Part shown: in pieces, positions 25,484 to 34,109 of the stretch
Position numbering within the stretch: the first letter of the stretch is position 1
Layout of the letters: each line of letters begins with the position of its first letter
Source: Lachnospiraceae bacterium
Lineage (GTDB): Bacteria > Bacillota > Clostridia > Lachnospirales > Lachnospiraceae
Assembly: GCA_022797375.1 (NCBI GenBank)
Contig: JAAWKM010000004.1
Location: forward strand, 1 to 52,479
Reading direction: 5' to 3'
Length of the DNA stretch: 52,479 nucleotides
Program-made: the position numbers and the translations under genes
Notes under the pieces: model-generated
Seen by the model: the letters and a program-made list of their open reading frames with translations, nothing else
Database searches by the model: none
Told to the model about the DNA's origin: nothing

Positions 25484-25594
25484 CCAGTTATCCTATGCTG
25501 GCAAAGGGACGCAGGTTTCCTAGTGCCAGGGCGGGCATATGGAACCTGCTGTCTTCTGGCAAAGTGAAATGATATAACTGGAAATTATGGGTTA

Positions 25595-25623
25595 TTGACA
25601 AAGCAGTTGGTAATTGATATAAT
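25595..25623 (+). promoter_or_regulatory. Consensus sigma-A promoter of the NlpC/P60 gene
   Basis: TTGACA (25595-25600), 17-base spacer, TATAAT (25618-25623): a perfect consensus match, 95 bases before the start codon. The leader contains the repeated word tttgtaa (25633, 25645). Confidence 0.88.
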
Positions 25624-25717
25624 TTAAAACATATTTGTAACACTTTTGTAATGATTTAGACATTTTACTAACATACAGTTTTGCAATAACCTGGCTGTAT
25701 ATTTATCGGAGGATAAG

Positions 25718-26974
25718 ATGAGAAAAAATATTGTAAGATTTCTTGCTGCAGGTGCGGCTGCCATATCATGTGTGGCTATACCCGTTACAGGAAAAGGGGC
25801 AGTTTTAACTGAAGAAAAACCTCTTGCAGGCTTTACGCTTTCACTTGAAAAATATTGTAGTGCACTTATTGCAGATATTGAAGAAGAGGAGCGCAGGGAA
25901 AGGGAAACAGAAGAAACTGGAAGTACACAGAGACAGGGAAGCACAACAGAAACCGGCAGGAGAAAAACTACTATAAAGGCAAACTCATCACCAAATAATA
26001 CAGAAACAGAAGAAGAATTCAAGCTTAACCTGGTTTATGACAGGCTTGGGGTTGCAAATGTACATAATTACCTTAATGTACGCAAATCACCAGATGAAGG
26101 TTCAAAAATTGTTGGCAAGATGACAAGGAATTCTGGATGCAATGTTTATAAGATAAGGAATGGCTGGGCAAAGATTGTGTCTGGCAAGGTAAAGGGCTGG
26201 GTTAAAGCAGAATACCTTATTACTGACAGAAAAGCAGAGGCAAGGGCAAGGCAGGTAGCTACATTAAGGGCAACAGTTTCTACAGAAACATTGAATGTAC
26301 GTACTCTTCCTTCTATTGAATCAAGCGTTTATGACCAGATTTCGGCTGATGAAGAATACAGAGTTGCTGAAGATAATATAACAGAAAACTGGCTGAAGAA
26401 GTATATTGCAAAATACTGTTCTAAAAAAGATTTGCGTGGCATTGATGTAGAAAGAATGTATAAAGATGCAAGCAACTGGGTAATGCTTAAAATAGATGAA
26501 GAGAGGATGTTTGTAAGTAAAGATTTTATAAACTTTTCATACAACCTTAACAGGGCAGTTACAATAAAACAGCCATCAGCAGGCAGTTCTTCTGGTTCAT
26601 CAGGAAACGGAAGTTCTTCCACAGCATATTCTATAGTTGATTATGCAATGCAGTTCCTTGGAAATAAGTATGTATGGGGTGGAACAAGCCTCACAAACGG
26701 GGCGGATTGTTCAGGTTTTGTAATGCGTATATATGAGCATTTTGGATATTATCTTCCACGTACATCCAGGGAACAGGCAGCGGCAACAAGGAGTGTGAGC
26801 AGCTCTGAAGTACAAGTTGGTGACCTGTTCTTCTATGGGAGCGGTTCTACAGTAAACCACGTTGCATTATATATAGGTGGCGGACAGATTATACATGCAA
26901 GTAATTCAACAGATGGAATTAAAATTTCAAACGCATATTACCGCCAGCCATTAAAAATTGGAAGGGTAATGTAA
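25718..26974 (+). CDS. Secreted SH3-NlpC/P60 peptidoglycan hydrolase
   Basis: 418 residues. An N-terminal signal peptide (KNIVRFLAAGAAAISCVAIPVTG), a polar Glu/Thr-rich linker, a first bacterial SH3 domain (about 108-165, NYLNVRKSPDEGSKIVGKM), a second (about 185-285, ETLNVRTLPS) with an unusual inserted helical part, a Ser/Gly linker (about 288-305), and a C-terminal NlpC/P60 cysteine peptidase with Cys331 (NGADCSGF), His381 (VNHVALYIG) and His393 (HASN). It cleaves D-gamma-glutamyl links in cell-wall peptides. It has a consensus promoter and is followed by two terminators. Confidence 0.93.
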   Translation: MRKNIVRFLAAGAAAISCVAIPVTGKGAVLTEEKPLAGFTLSLEKYCSALIADIEEEERRERETEETGSTQRQGSTTETGRRKTTIKANSSPNNTETEEEFKLNLVYDRLGVANVHNYLNVRKSPDEGSKIVGKMTRNSGCNVYKIRNGWAKIVSGKVKGWVKAEYLITDRKAEARARQVATLRATVSTETLNVRTLPSIESSVYDQISADEEYRVAEDNITENWLKKYIAKYCSKKDLRGIDVERMYKDASNWVMLKIDEERMFVSKDFINFSYNLNRAVTIKQPSAGSSSGSSGNGSSSTAYSIVDYAMQFLGNKYVWGGTSLTNGADCSGFVMRIYEHFGYYLPRTSREQAAATRSVSSSEVQVGDLFFYGSGSTVNHVALYIGGGQIIHASNSTDGIKISNAYYRQPLKIGRVM

Positions 26975-27000
26975 ATTAAATATAAAAAGCGTACTGGATT

Positions 27001-27043
27001 AAAGGGGCTGCATCACTAAGCAAATTAGTGTGCAGTCCCTTTT
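27001..27043 (+). terminator. First terminator after the NlpC/P60 gene
   Basis: Stem of about 18 bp with wobble pairs (27001-27019 with 27025-27042), followed by TTTCC. Confidence 0.7.
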
Positions 27044-27092
27044 CCGCTTTATAGGAGCGGTTTATGAAGTGTCACAGGGAACAGCTAATAGT

Positions 27093-27131
27093 ATGGCAGG
27101 GATGAATTTATTTCAGTCCCTGCCATCTTTT
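27093..27131 (+). terminator. Second hairpin terminator before the glycan cluster
   Basis: Arms atggcaggga (27093-27102) and tccctgccat (27117-27126), then CTTTTT. Only 40 bases separate it from the following open frame, leaving little room for a promoter. Confidence 0.8.
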
Positions 27132-27170
27132 TGCCAGTGTATATGCCCTGGCAAATAAAAGCGTGTCAAA

Positions 27171-27431
27171 ATGTATACTCTTGGAGATATTTATTTTTCA
27201 CGTCTACTTTCTGAAAAAATTATAGAAATATTATCATTTAGTTATAGAAGTGATAAAAACCTGATTATTGATATGTTCTGTAAAAAATATATAAATGAAT
27301 TGCATTTTATGGCTGTTCCAAGAAATGAAAATATTATTTTTGAATTTGATACGCTTAATGAATTTAAATTTTTTGATGATGTATTTGATAAATTTTATAA
27401 TAAATATATAGAAAGTGAAGAGAAAAAATGA
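27171..27431 (+). CDS. Truncated tail of a sugar-nucleotidyltransferase-like protein
   Basis: 86 residues, very AT-rich codons. Its end (NENIIFEFDTLNEFKFFDDVF) resembles the closing segment of nucleotidyltransferases of the sugar- or choline-phosphate type, where an 'E-(I/F)-D-(S/T)-L-x-E' element precedes the last helix. The catalytic GxGxRxxP-type N-terminus is absent, there is no clear ribosome site, and a terminator sits 40 bases upstream. It overlaps the aminotransferase by ATGA. Inference: the 5' part of a nucleotidyltransferase gene, which in relatives is coupled to this aminotransferase, has been lost. An intact small protein is the alternative. Confidence 0.5.
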   Translation: MYTLGDIYFSRLLSEKIIEILSFSYRSDKNLIIDMFCKKYINELHFMAVPRNENIIFEFDTLNEFKFFDDVFDKFYNKYIESEEKK

Positions 27432-28513
27432 GTGAAAGAAAATGGTGGTTTAAACGTTACGATGGAGTAGAGAAATATACAATACATCCTACAGAAACAC
27501 TTGAAGGCAGACTTCAGTTTAATGAAAATCTTTGGGGACCTTCACCGAAATGTATGGAAGTCATAAAAGATATACAACCTTCAGATTTAAATTATTATGA
27601 TTTAAGAGAAAAAGATTTTCTTGGAGAAGCATTAGCAAAATTGCTGGATTTACCAAGTAATTATTTATTTTTTCATTGTGGGTCGTCAGAAGTTATTAAG
27701 GCTGTTTTGGGAATTATGGTTTGCCCTGGCGATGTTGCATTAATTCCTAAACCAGGATGGGGCTCATACCGTGGAATGTTTAATGCTAAAAAAGCTAAAT
27801 TAATTGAGTACAGAGTGTCAGAAGGTGAAGAGGAGTATTATCATGATATAGAAGATATAAACAATAAAGCAGAACAGTTTGATGCGAAAATTATTGTGAT
27901 AACAACACCTAATATGCCAACTGGAAACAGAATTTCCCAGGAGAATTTAGAAAAAATATTAAAAGATAATCCTAACAGGATTGTTATGGTTGATGAATGT
28001 TATTATGGATGTGCAGAAATGAATCTTGATTTACATTATTTAATTGACACATATGATAATGTTATTTTTATAAGAACTCTTTCTAAAATATATGGATTAG
28101 CAAATATCAGAGTTGGTTTTGGCCTGGCAAGTCCTGAAATGGTGAACCTGGTTGATTACTTGCTTCCGCTTCATAAAATACCCAATATTATAAGAAAAAT
28201 TGCGGTTGCTGCCATAGAAGACATTGAATATACCGAAAAAAATAAGAAAGAAATAATAGATTCAAGAAATTGGTTGTATAATGAACTTAATAAGAGAAAT
28301 GGTATAAAGGCTTTTAAATCATATTCCAATTTTGTATATGTAAAATTTGAAAGACATGATGCAAAAAATGTACATTGCTATATGAATGAACATGGGATAA
28401 CAACGAGGTTATTTGATGATTTAAGTGGTACACATATGAGAATTACTGTTGCCCCAATGGAAATCCTTGAAAAATGTATAAATGTATTAGATAATGCATT
28501 GAAAAATTTTTAA
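27428..28513 (+). CDS. HisC-like PLP aminotransferase / decarboxylase
   Basis: 361 residues, fold type I PLP enzyme. The Schiff-base Lys220 lies in TLSKIYGLANIRVGF, with Asp189/Tyr in MVDECYYG and the phosphate-binding region around GSSEV (85-89). The family includes histidinol-phosphate aminotransferase and threonine-phosphate decarboxylase; in surface-glycan loci relatives make amino-alcohol phosphates that are attached to polymers. It overlaps the preceding frame by four bases and is followed by glycan-modification genes, so a biosynthetic role for a surface decoration is more likely than histidine synthesis. Strongly AT-rich. Confidence 0.87.
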   Translation: MSERKWWFKRYDGVEKYTIHPTETLEGRLQFNENLWGPSPKCMEVIKDIQPSDLNYYDLREKDFLGEALAKLLDLPSNYLFFHCGSSEVIKAVLGIMVCPGDVALIPKPGWGSYRGMFNAKKAKLIEYRVSEGEEEYYHDIEDINNKAEQFDAKIIVITTPNMPTGNRISQENLEKILKDNPNRIVMVDECYYGCAEMNLDLHYLIDTYDNVIFIRTLSKIYGLANIRVGFGLASPEMVNLVDYLLPLHKIPNIIRKIAVAAIEDIEYTEKNKKEIIDSRNWLYNELNKRNGIKAFKSYSNFVYVKFERHDAKNVHCYMNEHGITTRLFDDLSGTHMRITVAPMEILEKCINVLDNALKNF

Positions 28514-28587
28514 ATTTAATATCCATACAATTAATATATTAGAACTAAAAGATATAGTTACTTTATTAGAAAAGGAAAATTTGTAAA

Positions 28588-29199
28588 ATGCAAAAAAATA
28601 AAAGAAAAAGTATGTTCCATTACATAAAAAAAGGAAGTTCATATTTGTATTTTTATATAATTGCAAATTGGCTTTTTTTAATAAGAAGATATGATAAGAA
28701 ATATTGTAAAAGTAAATGGTTTAGTGATGGAAAGTATAAATTTATGTCATCTGGCTGGCGGTGGGTAGTTACAGATAACAGACAGTGCAGGCGTGCACAG
28801 GTTAATATGAGTGCAAAGTATCCTGTAAATGCAGGCTGCATTATTGGGGGCAATCCAGATAACATCCATTTTAGCCCAGATGAATTAAATAATTTCCAGG
28901 GGACAGGCTGCTATTTCCAGGTATTTGGAAATATTACAATAGGAAAGGGTGTTTATATTGCATGTAATGTTGGGATAATTACCGCAAACCATAAAACCAG
29001 CGACCTGGACAGCCATGAAGATGCAAAGAATGTTATTATAGGCGATTATTCATGGATTGGAATGAACAGTGTTATTTTACCCGGGGTTATATTAGGGCCA
29101 CATACAATAGTTGGTGCAGGCTCTGTGGTAACACATAGTTTTATAGAAGGAAATTGTGTGGTAGCCGGTAATCCAGCAAAGATAGTAAGAAAATTATAG
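28588..29199 (+). CDS. Hexapeptide-repeat (LbH) acyltransferase
   Basis: 203 residues. A membrane-leaning N-terminal segment (about 15-35) precedes a left-handed beta-helix of hexapeptide repeats (about 105-200; ITIGKGVYIACNVGII, VIIGDYSWIGMNSVIL, TIVGAGSVVTHSFI). The catalytic-type His is in ANHKT, and the end is the usual VVAGNPAKIVRKL. This is the signature of serine/sugar O-acetyltransferases. It probably acetylates a sugar in the glycan encoded by its neighbours. The ribosome site is weak (GAAAAGG). Confidence 0.87.
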   Translation: MQKNKRKSMFHYIKKGSSYLYFYIIANWLFLIRRYDKKYCKSKWFSDGKYKFMSSGWRWVVTDNRQCRRAQVNMSAKYPVNAGCIIGGNPDNIHFSPDELNNFQGTGCYFQVFGNITIGKGVYIACNVGIITANHKTSDLDSHEDAKNVIIGDYSWIGMNSVILPGVILGPHTIVGAGSVVTHSFIEGNCVVAGNPAKIVRKL

Positions 29200-29268
29200 T
29201 AACAGATTTTTAAATGATAAATTGTATATTTTTTTAATATATCATAATTATTTTATTTGGAGGAAGTA

Positions 29269-29292
29269 GTGTGAAAAATAAATTTTTCACAC
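29269..29292 (+). repeat. Perfect 11-bp palindrome inside the GT2 leader
   Basis: gtgtgaaaaat and atttttcacac flank a 2-base loop, immediately after a GGAGG (29259-29263). A second G+C-rich hairpin-like stretch follows up to about 29,338, ending with a second GGAGG (29341-29345) directly before the GT2 start. It looks like a palindromic unit inserted into the ribosome-binding region. Confidence 0.6.
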
Positions 29293-29351
29293 GGCAAATT
29301 TGTGCCTGCGGCCCAAAGTTTGCGGGCTTATGGCAGGAATGGAGGATTAAA

Positions 29352-30299
29352 ATGGATAAAATAGCTGTATTAATTCCATGTTATAATGAAGCAGGGACTA
29401 TTGGAAAGGTGGTAAATGATTTTAAACATTATCTGCCAGATTCAGTTATATATATATATGATAATAATTCCACCGATGATACGGCGGATATTGCAGAAAA
29501 ATCAGGTGCAGTTGTAAGACATGAACTGCACCAGGGAAAAGGGAATGTAATACGCAGAATGTTCAGGGAAATTGATGCAGAAATATATATTATGGTTGAT
29601 GGAGATGATACTTATCCTGCCAGTGCTGCACCCAAAATGGCTGAGATGGTTGGCAAATATAAATCGGACATGGTTATCGGGGACAGGCTTTCAAGTACAT
29701 ATTTTATTGAAAACAAAAGACCATTTCACAATTTTGGAAATAATTTAGTAAGAAGAAGTATAAACCACTTCTTTAATACATCAATTAAAGATATTATGAC
29801 AGGATACAGAGCTTTTAGTTATGAATTTGTTAAGACATTTCCTGTGTTATCCAAAGGCTTTGAAATAGAAACGGAAATGACAGTTTTTGCTATAGACAGG
29901 AATATGAAAGTAGATAATATAGTTATAGAATATAAGGACAGGCCTGAAGGAAGTGAATCAAAACTTAATACATTTTCTGATGGCATAAAAGTTATATATA
30001 CAATTATACAATTATATAAAAATTACAAGCCATTTGGATTTTTTAATTTTATTGCTATAGTTTTAGCATTAATTAGTACGTTGTTTTTTGTTCCAGTTTT
30101 TATAGAGTATATTAAGACAGGAGTGGTAGAAAGATTTCCAACATTAATAGTTTGTGGTTTTGTAATGGTTTTGTCTATACTTCTTTTCATTGCAGGAGTA
30201 ATTCTATCAACATTACGTATAAAGGATAAACAGGATTTTGAGTATAAATTACAACAGGTTAATACTTTGAAAACTATATTATTGTGTGACTTGAAATAA
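29352..30299 (+). CDS. Glycosyltransferase family 2, dolichol-phosphate-mannose synthase-like
   Basis: 315 residues. An N-terminal GT-A domain starts MDKIAVLIPCYNEAGTIG and has MVDGDDTYP (DxD-type metal site). It ends in two hydrophobic membrane helices (about 235-260 and 268-295). This resembles polyprenyl-phosphate glycosyltransferases that load a sugar on a lipid carrier. The frame is open from a GTG at 29271, but ATG 29352 with GGAGG 6 bases upstream is preferred because the family begins there and the intervening sequence is a palindromic element. It precedes the large membrane protein that could use the lipid-linked sugar. Confidence 0.9.
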   Translation: MDKIAVLIPCYNEAGTIGKVVNDFKHYLPDSVIYIYDNNSTDDTADIAEKSGAVVRHELHQGKGNVIRRMFREIDAEIYIMVDGDDTYPASAAPKMAEMVGKYKSDMVIGDRLSSTYFIENKRPFHNFGNNLVRRSINHFFNTSIKDIMTGYRAFSYEFVKTFPVLSKGFEIETEMTVFAIDRNMKVDNIVIEYKDRPEGSESKLNTFSDGIKVIYTIIQLYKNYKPFGFFNFIAIVLALISTLFFVPVFIEYIKTGVVERFPTLIVCGFVMVLSILLFIAGVILSTLRIKDKQDFEYKLQQVNTLKTILLCDLK

Positions 30300-30333
30300 T
30301 TGTAAATATTATTGATATGGAGGAAATATTAGT

Positions 30334-32019
30334 TTGGGAGAAAAACTAAATAAATTATTTATTAAAGCAAATATAAAGAAGGAAAATTTGTATAATGATT
30401 TTCTTTCCCTGTTATTGTCTGTTTTAATAGTGTGTATGACAAGAGTCCATTTTAGTGGTAATGTCTGGCACGGAAATATAGATGAAACGTATTTTGATAA
30501 ATTTGGGCTAAGCGCATTTATCCTTGGAACTATGTTGTTTTTTGTGTTCAGGTTTTTATTAAAGTTTATTGATATTCCGTTACAAAATGCCATTAAGAAA
30601 ATTGCCTTTTATGAAAATAATGAAAAAGACAAGAAGAAAGTTATATGTACATGGTGTATTATTATTTTTATTGCATGGCTTCCGTATTATTTATCATATT
30701 ATCCTGGTGGTGTATATGCGGATACATTTATGAGTATTGAATATATAAAAATGGGAGTATTAACGAACAGGCATCCATTTCTTTATACTATGGTAATTGG
30801 TTTTTTTATAAACTTAGGAAATTTGTTTGGAAAAGATTTAACATGGTCTATTGGATTTTTTACTGCGGTACAGATGTTAGTTATAGAATGTGAATTTGTA
30901 TATTTTGTTTCGTGGATGTTGCACCATAAAATTAGCCATAATTTAAGGATTTTTATTTCTTTGTTTTTTGTATTTTTTCCATTAATTCCGTTATATGCTG
31001 TATCAGTATGGAAAGATACACCATTCTGCATGGCGGTTTTGTTCTGGATGTTTTTTGTAGTTAATCTGTATTTTGAGATATCTAATGGTATTTTTAATAA
31101 AAAGACCTTTGCAGGTTTTGGTGCGGGGATTTTTTTAACAGCATTTACAAGAAACAATGGAATTTATATTGTGTCTTTTGTTATTTTTGTCTTAGTAACC
31201 ATAATTGCCAAAAAAAGCTGGCTGGATAAAAAACTGCGCTATAAAATAATAATAAATTCAGTTTTCATGGCTATTGCAATATATCTGATCCAAGGTCCTG
31301 GTTATAAAATTGCAGGGATTAGCCATACTGACGGTGTAGAAAATTTTGGAATACCATTACAGCAGATAGCTGCTGTTGTTGCATATGATGGAGTAGTGAC
31401 AGAAGAACAGAAAGAATTTATAAACAATTTTATTCCATATGAAAAAATTAAGGAAATTTATACTCCGACAACGGTAGACAATTTAAAATGGAACCAGGAA
31501 TTTAATTGGAATTATTTATCCATGCATAAACCGGAAAGTATTAAATTATGGTTACAGCTTTTAAAGCAGAACCCAACGGTATACATAAAATCTTATCTGA
31601 TGGCTACGCTTGGATTTTGGAATGTGGATATTTCTGATAATAGTGGTGCATATGTACAGAATTTCGTATGGAACAATGGTTATAATATTGTACAGACTGA
31701 TTATTTCAATAAATGGTTTGGCTTTTCATTCCAGCATTTTGTAAATCCAAGGCATTATATAAGCTGTGCATGGTTTTTCTGGATATTTTTTGTTACAACA
31801 TGGTTTGTAGTGAAACACTATGGCTTAAGGAGCTGTTTTCTTTTTATGCCACAGATGGGCATATGGTTTACGCTTATGATAGCTACACCTGTTGCTTCGA
31901 GTTTAAGGTATATAGCAAGTAATATGTTTACACTGCCATTTGTTATTATTGTGCCATTATTTTTAGAAAGAAATGGAATACAGACGGCACAGAACAGAGA
32001 GAACGGGCAATGCAGATGA
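30334..32019 (+). CDS. Multispanning membrane protein, DUF6020/PMT-like glycosyltransferase
   Basis: 561 residues, about 11-13 transmembrane helices, with LPYYLSYYPGGVYADTF followed by NRHPFLYTMVIG in the first extracellular loop. Acidic and His residues at that place are typical of GT-C glycosyltransferases (compare PMT and DUF6020 proteins, from memory). It probably transfers a lipid-linked sugar supplied by the GT2 neighbour to an envelope acceptor. The start is a TTG at 30334 with GGAGG 10 bases upstream; no ATG is equally well placed. It is the last gene of the AT-rich cluster. Confidence 0.75.
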   Translation: MGEKLNKLFIKANIKKENLYNDFLSLLLSVLIVCMTRVHFSGNVWHGNIDETYFDKFGLSAFILGTMLFFVFRFLLKFIDIPLQNAIKKIAFYENNEKDKKKVICTWCIIIFIAWLPYYLSYYPGGVYADTFMSIEYIKMGVLTNRHPFLYTMVIGFFINLGNLFGKDLTWSIGFFTAVQMLVIECEFVYFVSWMLHHKISHNLRIFISLFFVFFPLIPLYAVSVWKDTPFCMAVLFWMFFVVNLYFEISNGIFNKKTFAGFGAGIFLTAFTRNNGIYIVSFVIFVLVTIIAKKSWLDKKLRYKIIINSVFMAIAIYLIQGPGYKIAGISHTDGVENFGIPLQQIAAVVAYDGVVTEEQKEFINNFIPYEKIKEIYTPTTVDNLKWNQEFNWNYLSMHKPESIKLWLQLLKQNPTVYIKSYLMATLGFWNVDISDNSGAYVQNFVWNNGYNIVQTDYFNKWFGFSFQHFVNPRHYISCAWFFWIFFVTTWFVVKHYGLRSCFLFMPQMGIWFTLMIATPVASSLRYIASNMFTLPFVIIVPLFLERNGIQTAQNRENGQCR

Positions 32020-32164
32020 TGGAACGGAACAGGGTAAAAGAATGTTAAGTAAAATTTAATGGAACTGTAAGCACATTTATGTTAAAATAAATGGTACAAG
32101 GTAAAGGACAGGCAGGGTATCACATAGATAAAATTTAGTTCATAAAGGGATTGGAATAGCAAAT

Positions 32165-32908
32165 ATGATAAAAAATTATTATGGATGTTTATGTACAGAA
32201 ATGTATGAAATTTTACACAAAGAAGCACCAAAAGATGAATTGGCATTTTATCTTTCCTATGCTAAAAAAGAAATGTCAATTTTAGAACCTTTGTGTGGCA
32301 GTGGACGCTTCTTAGTCCCTTTTTTAGAAAAAGGGTTTAATATTTCTGGTATAGATTTGTCCAAAGAAATGCTTTCGAAATTGAAAGAAAAAGCTCCTGG
32401 TGCCAGAGTTGTATGGAAAAATATACTGGATTTTGATTCAGAAGAAAAATATGATTATATTTTCATATCATCAGGTTCTGTATCGTTATTTACAGATATG
32501 GAATTGTGCATGGCAATTTTACTTAAAATGAAGAGTCTGTTGAAAAAGGGTGGTAAATTTGTTTTTGCGGCTGATACAATAGCTAACAGATGTCCTGATG
32601 ATTCCAGGTATAAGGTTTCTGTATCTGTAAAAACAAAAGATGGATTTGACCTGGTTCTTAAGAGTAAAAACTATTATGACGAAAGAACCTGTACCCAGTT
32701 TTCACCAGGTATTTATGAATTATATGATGGAACCAGATTATTGCAACAGGAAGAAATGGATTTCCAAACACATCTTTATAAACTTGGCGAAATGGAACAG
32801 CACTTACAAAATGCGGGCTTTACAAGCATAACTGTATATTCATCCTATGAGAAGATGGTTGCAGAAGATAATAAAACGGAAATGTTTTTATATGAATGTT
32901 CTTTTTGA
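32165..32908 (+). CDS. Class I SAM-dependent methyltransferase
   Basis: 247 residues. Motif I ILEPLCGSGRF (about 39-49), GIDLSKEML as acidic loop (about 62-70), and YDYIFISSGSVSLF as motif IV region. Small-molecule methyltransferases of this type are widespread; the substrate is unknown. It stands alone between the glycan cluster and a miniature repeat element that begins 20 bases after its stop. Its codon use is closer to the cluster than to the core genes. Confidence 0.85.
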   Translation: MIKNYYGCLCTEMYEILHKEAPKDELAFYLSYAKKEMSILEPLCGSGRFLVPFLEKGFNISGIDLSKEMLSKLKEKAPGARVVWKNILDFDSEEKYDYIFISSGSVSLFTDMELCMAILLKMKSLLKKGGKFVFAADTIANRCPDDSRYKVSVSVKTKDGFDLVLKSKNYYDERTCTQFSPGIYELYDGTRLLQQEEMDFQTHLYKLGEMEQHLQNAGFTSITVYSSYEKMVAEDNKTEMFLYECSF

Positions 32909-32928
32909 TATAAATTCAATAAAAAACC

Positions 32929-33172
32929 ACACGTCCGTTTCATAAAAATCCCCATGCCGTGCTTTGCACAGCACAAATAGTAATCGCTACATCAGCCCAC
33001 GCAGCGGCGCATAAAATCTGAAAAAACCAGATTCAAACGCCGGCGGGGTCAAAGTGCTTCTGTCATGGAATAATACCAGCCTGGACATGTGAAACCTGCT
33101 GTTTTTGCAGCGGTCTGTGGAGTGTTCTGTGGAGTGGCTGTGAATAGTAACAATTTTATGAAATGGACGTGT
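32929..33172. mobile_element. 244-bp miniature inverted-repeat element with 8-bp duplication
   Basis: Terminal repeats acacgtccgtttcataaaa (32929-32947) and ttttatgaaatggacgtgt (33154-33172) pair over 19 bases with one mismatch. The direct repeat aaaaaacc flanks both ends (32921-32928, 33173-33180), consistent with target duplication. No coding capacity. Its first ~55 bases are shared with 52373-52428. Near its right end it carries ctgtgaatagtaac, the terminal repeat of the element at 16021-16185. Confidence 0.8.
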
Positions 33173-33190
33173 AAAAAACCAAAGTTTTGA

Positions 33191-33219
33191 TTGACATTTA
33201 TAATTACATCTGATATTAT
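33191..33219 (+). promoter_or_regulatory. Sigma-A promoter of the tRNA-Leu gene
   Basis: TTGACA (33191-33196), 17-base spacer, TATTAT (33214-33219), 27 bases before the mature tRNA 5' end. It lies just right of the miniature element, which missed it by 18 bases. Confidence 0.8.
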
Positions 33220-33246
33220 ACTAAAGTACGGTTGAAGTACATATAA

Positions 33247-33330
33247 GCGGAAGTGCTGGAATTGGCAGACAGGCATGATTCAGGTTCATGTGTTGGCAAC
33301 GACGTGTGGGTTCAAGTCCCATCTTCCGCA
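33247..33330 (+). tRNA. tRNA-Leu (anticodon CAG)
   Basis: 84 bases. The acceptor stem gcggaag/cttccgc closes perfectly, the anticodon stem catga/tcatg holds the loop ttcaggt with CAG, a long class II variable arm follows, and the T arm is gtggg-ttcaagt-cccat. The discriminator is A and CCA is not encoded. It decodes CUG. It is isolated, with its own promoter and terminator. Confidence 0.93.
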
Positions 33331-33344
33331 TTGGATAAAAGTGT

Positions 33345-33378
33345 GGGAAACCTTAATAAAACCAAGGTTTCCCGTTTT
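33345..33378 (+). terminator. Terminator of the tRNA-Leu gene
   Basis: Stem gggaaacctt / aaggtttccc (33345-33354, 33364-33373) followed by GTTTTTC. Confidence 0.85.
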
Positions 33379-33414
33379 TCATTGTTGGAGTAACAAACCG
33401 GGATTTGGAGAAAA

Positions 33415-33978
33415 ATGAGAGAAGATATTATAGATTATTTACATAGTGAAGTAGAAAGAAGATGCAAATTACCAACGAATTTCTTCGGAATGGGGTGCTA
33501 TTACCATATTGAATCAGTTGTAAAAAATGCAGAACTATTGGCTAAACAATATGGTGCGGATATTGAAATAGTCATTATTGCTTCATGGTTACACGATATA
33601 GCTTCAATAACAGATTATAGCTTATATGAGAAACATCATATTTATGGAGCGCAAACCGCTAAGGAACTGTTAAGTTCTTTTGATTATGAAGATTATAAAA
33701 TTGAAATGGTTCAAAAATGCATACTCAATCATAGAGGGAGTGTACAATATAATAAACTAACACTAGAAGAAGTGTGTGTTGCAGATGCAGATGCGGTTTC
33801 TCATTTTGATGATATACCTGGTTTATTATATTTAGCCTACGTTAAAAAAGGACTAGATATTGAACATGGAAAAGTTTTCGTGAAAGAAAAGCTTGAGCGC
33901 AGTTACCAAAAATTATCCAATCAAAGCAAAAAGTTTTATGCCTCAAAGTATAACCAGGCTATGATGATACTTGAATAA
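33415..33978 (+). CDS. HD-domain phosphohydrolase
   Basis: 187 residues, one HD domain: His in YYHIESV (about 30), WLHDIAS (HD about 59-60) and a distal Asp in VADADAVSHFD (about 122). These give the H...HD...D metal set of HD hydrolases, which act on nucleotides or phosphate monoesters. The substrate is unknown. The predicted start overlaps weak ribosome signals (GGAGAAAA). It is next to a tRNA gene and between mobile-element relics, so horizontal acquisition is possible. Confidence 0.82.
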   Translation: MREDIIDYLHSEVERRCKLPTNFFGMGCYYHIESVVKNAELLAKQYGADIEIVIIASWLHDIASITDYSLYEKHHIYGAQTAKELLSSFDYEDYKIEMVQKCILNHRGSVQYNKLTLEEVCVADADAVSHFDDIPGLLYLAYVKKGLDIEHGKVFVKEKLERSYQKLSNQSKKFYASKYNQAMMILE

Positions 33979-34109
33979 AACTTTATATTCTGGTTTGTAT
34001 AATAGTTTGATAGTAAACTAAAGGTTGTGTAAATCAATTGCTATTTGATAGTATGCACTTAAAACAGATGATATAATTTTTTTATAAAATCAAAGAAGGA
34101 GGCATTACT

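Noticed and set aside
25484..25560. A structured RNA after the MFS gene
   Set aside because: The pair gcaggtttcc/ggaacctgc can form a hairpin, but no known riboswitch or small-RNA core is recognisable. It is most simply a terminator-like stem.
29271..29351. GTG 29271 as the start of the GT2 protein
   Set aside because: The 27 extra residues are encoded by a palindromic unit. The family begins at MDKIAVLIPCYNE with a well-spaced GGAGG.
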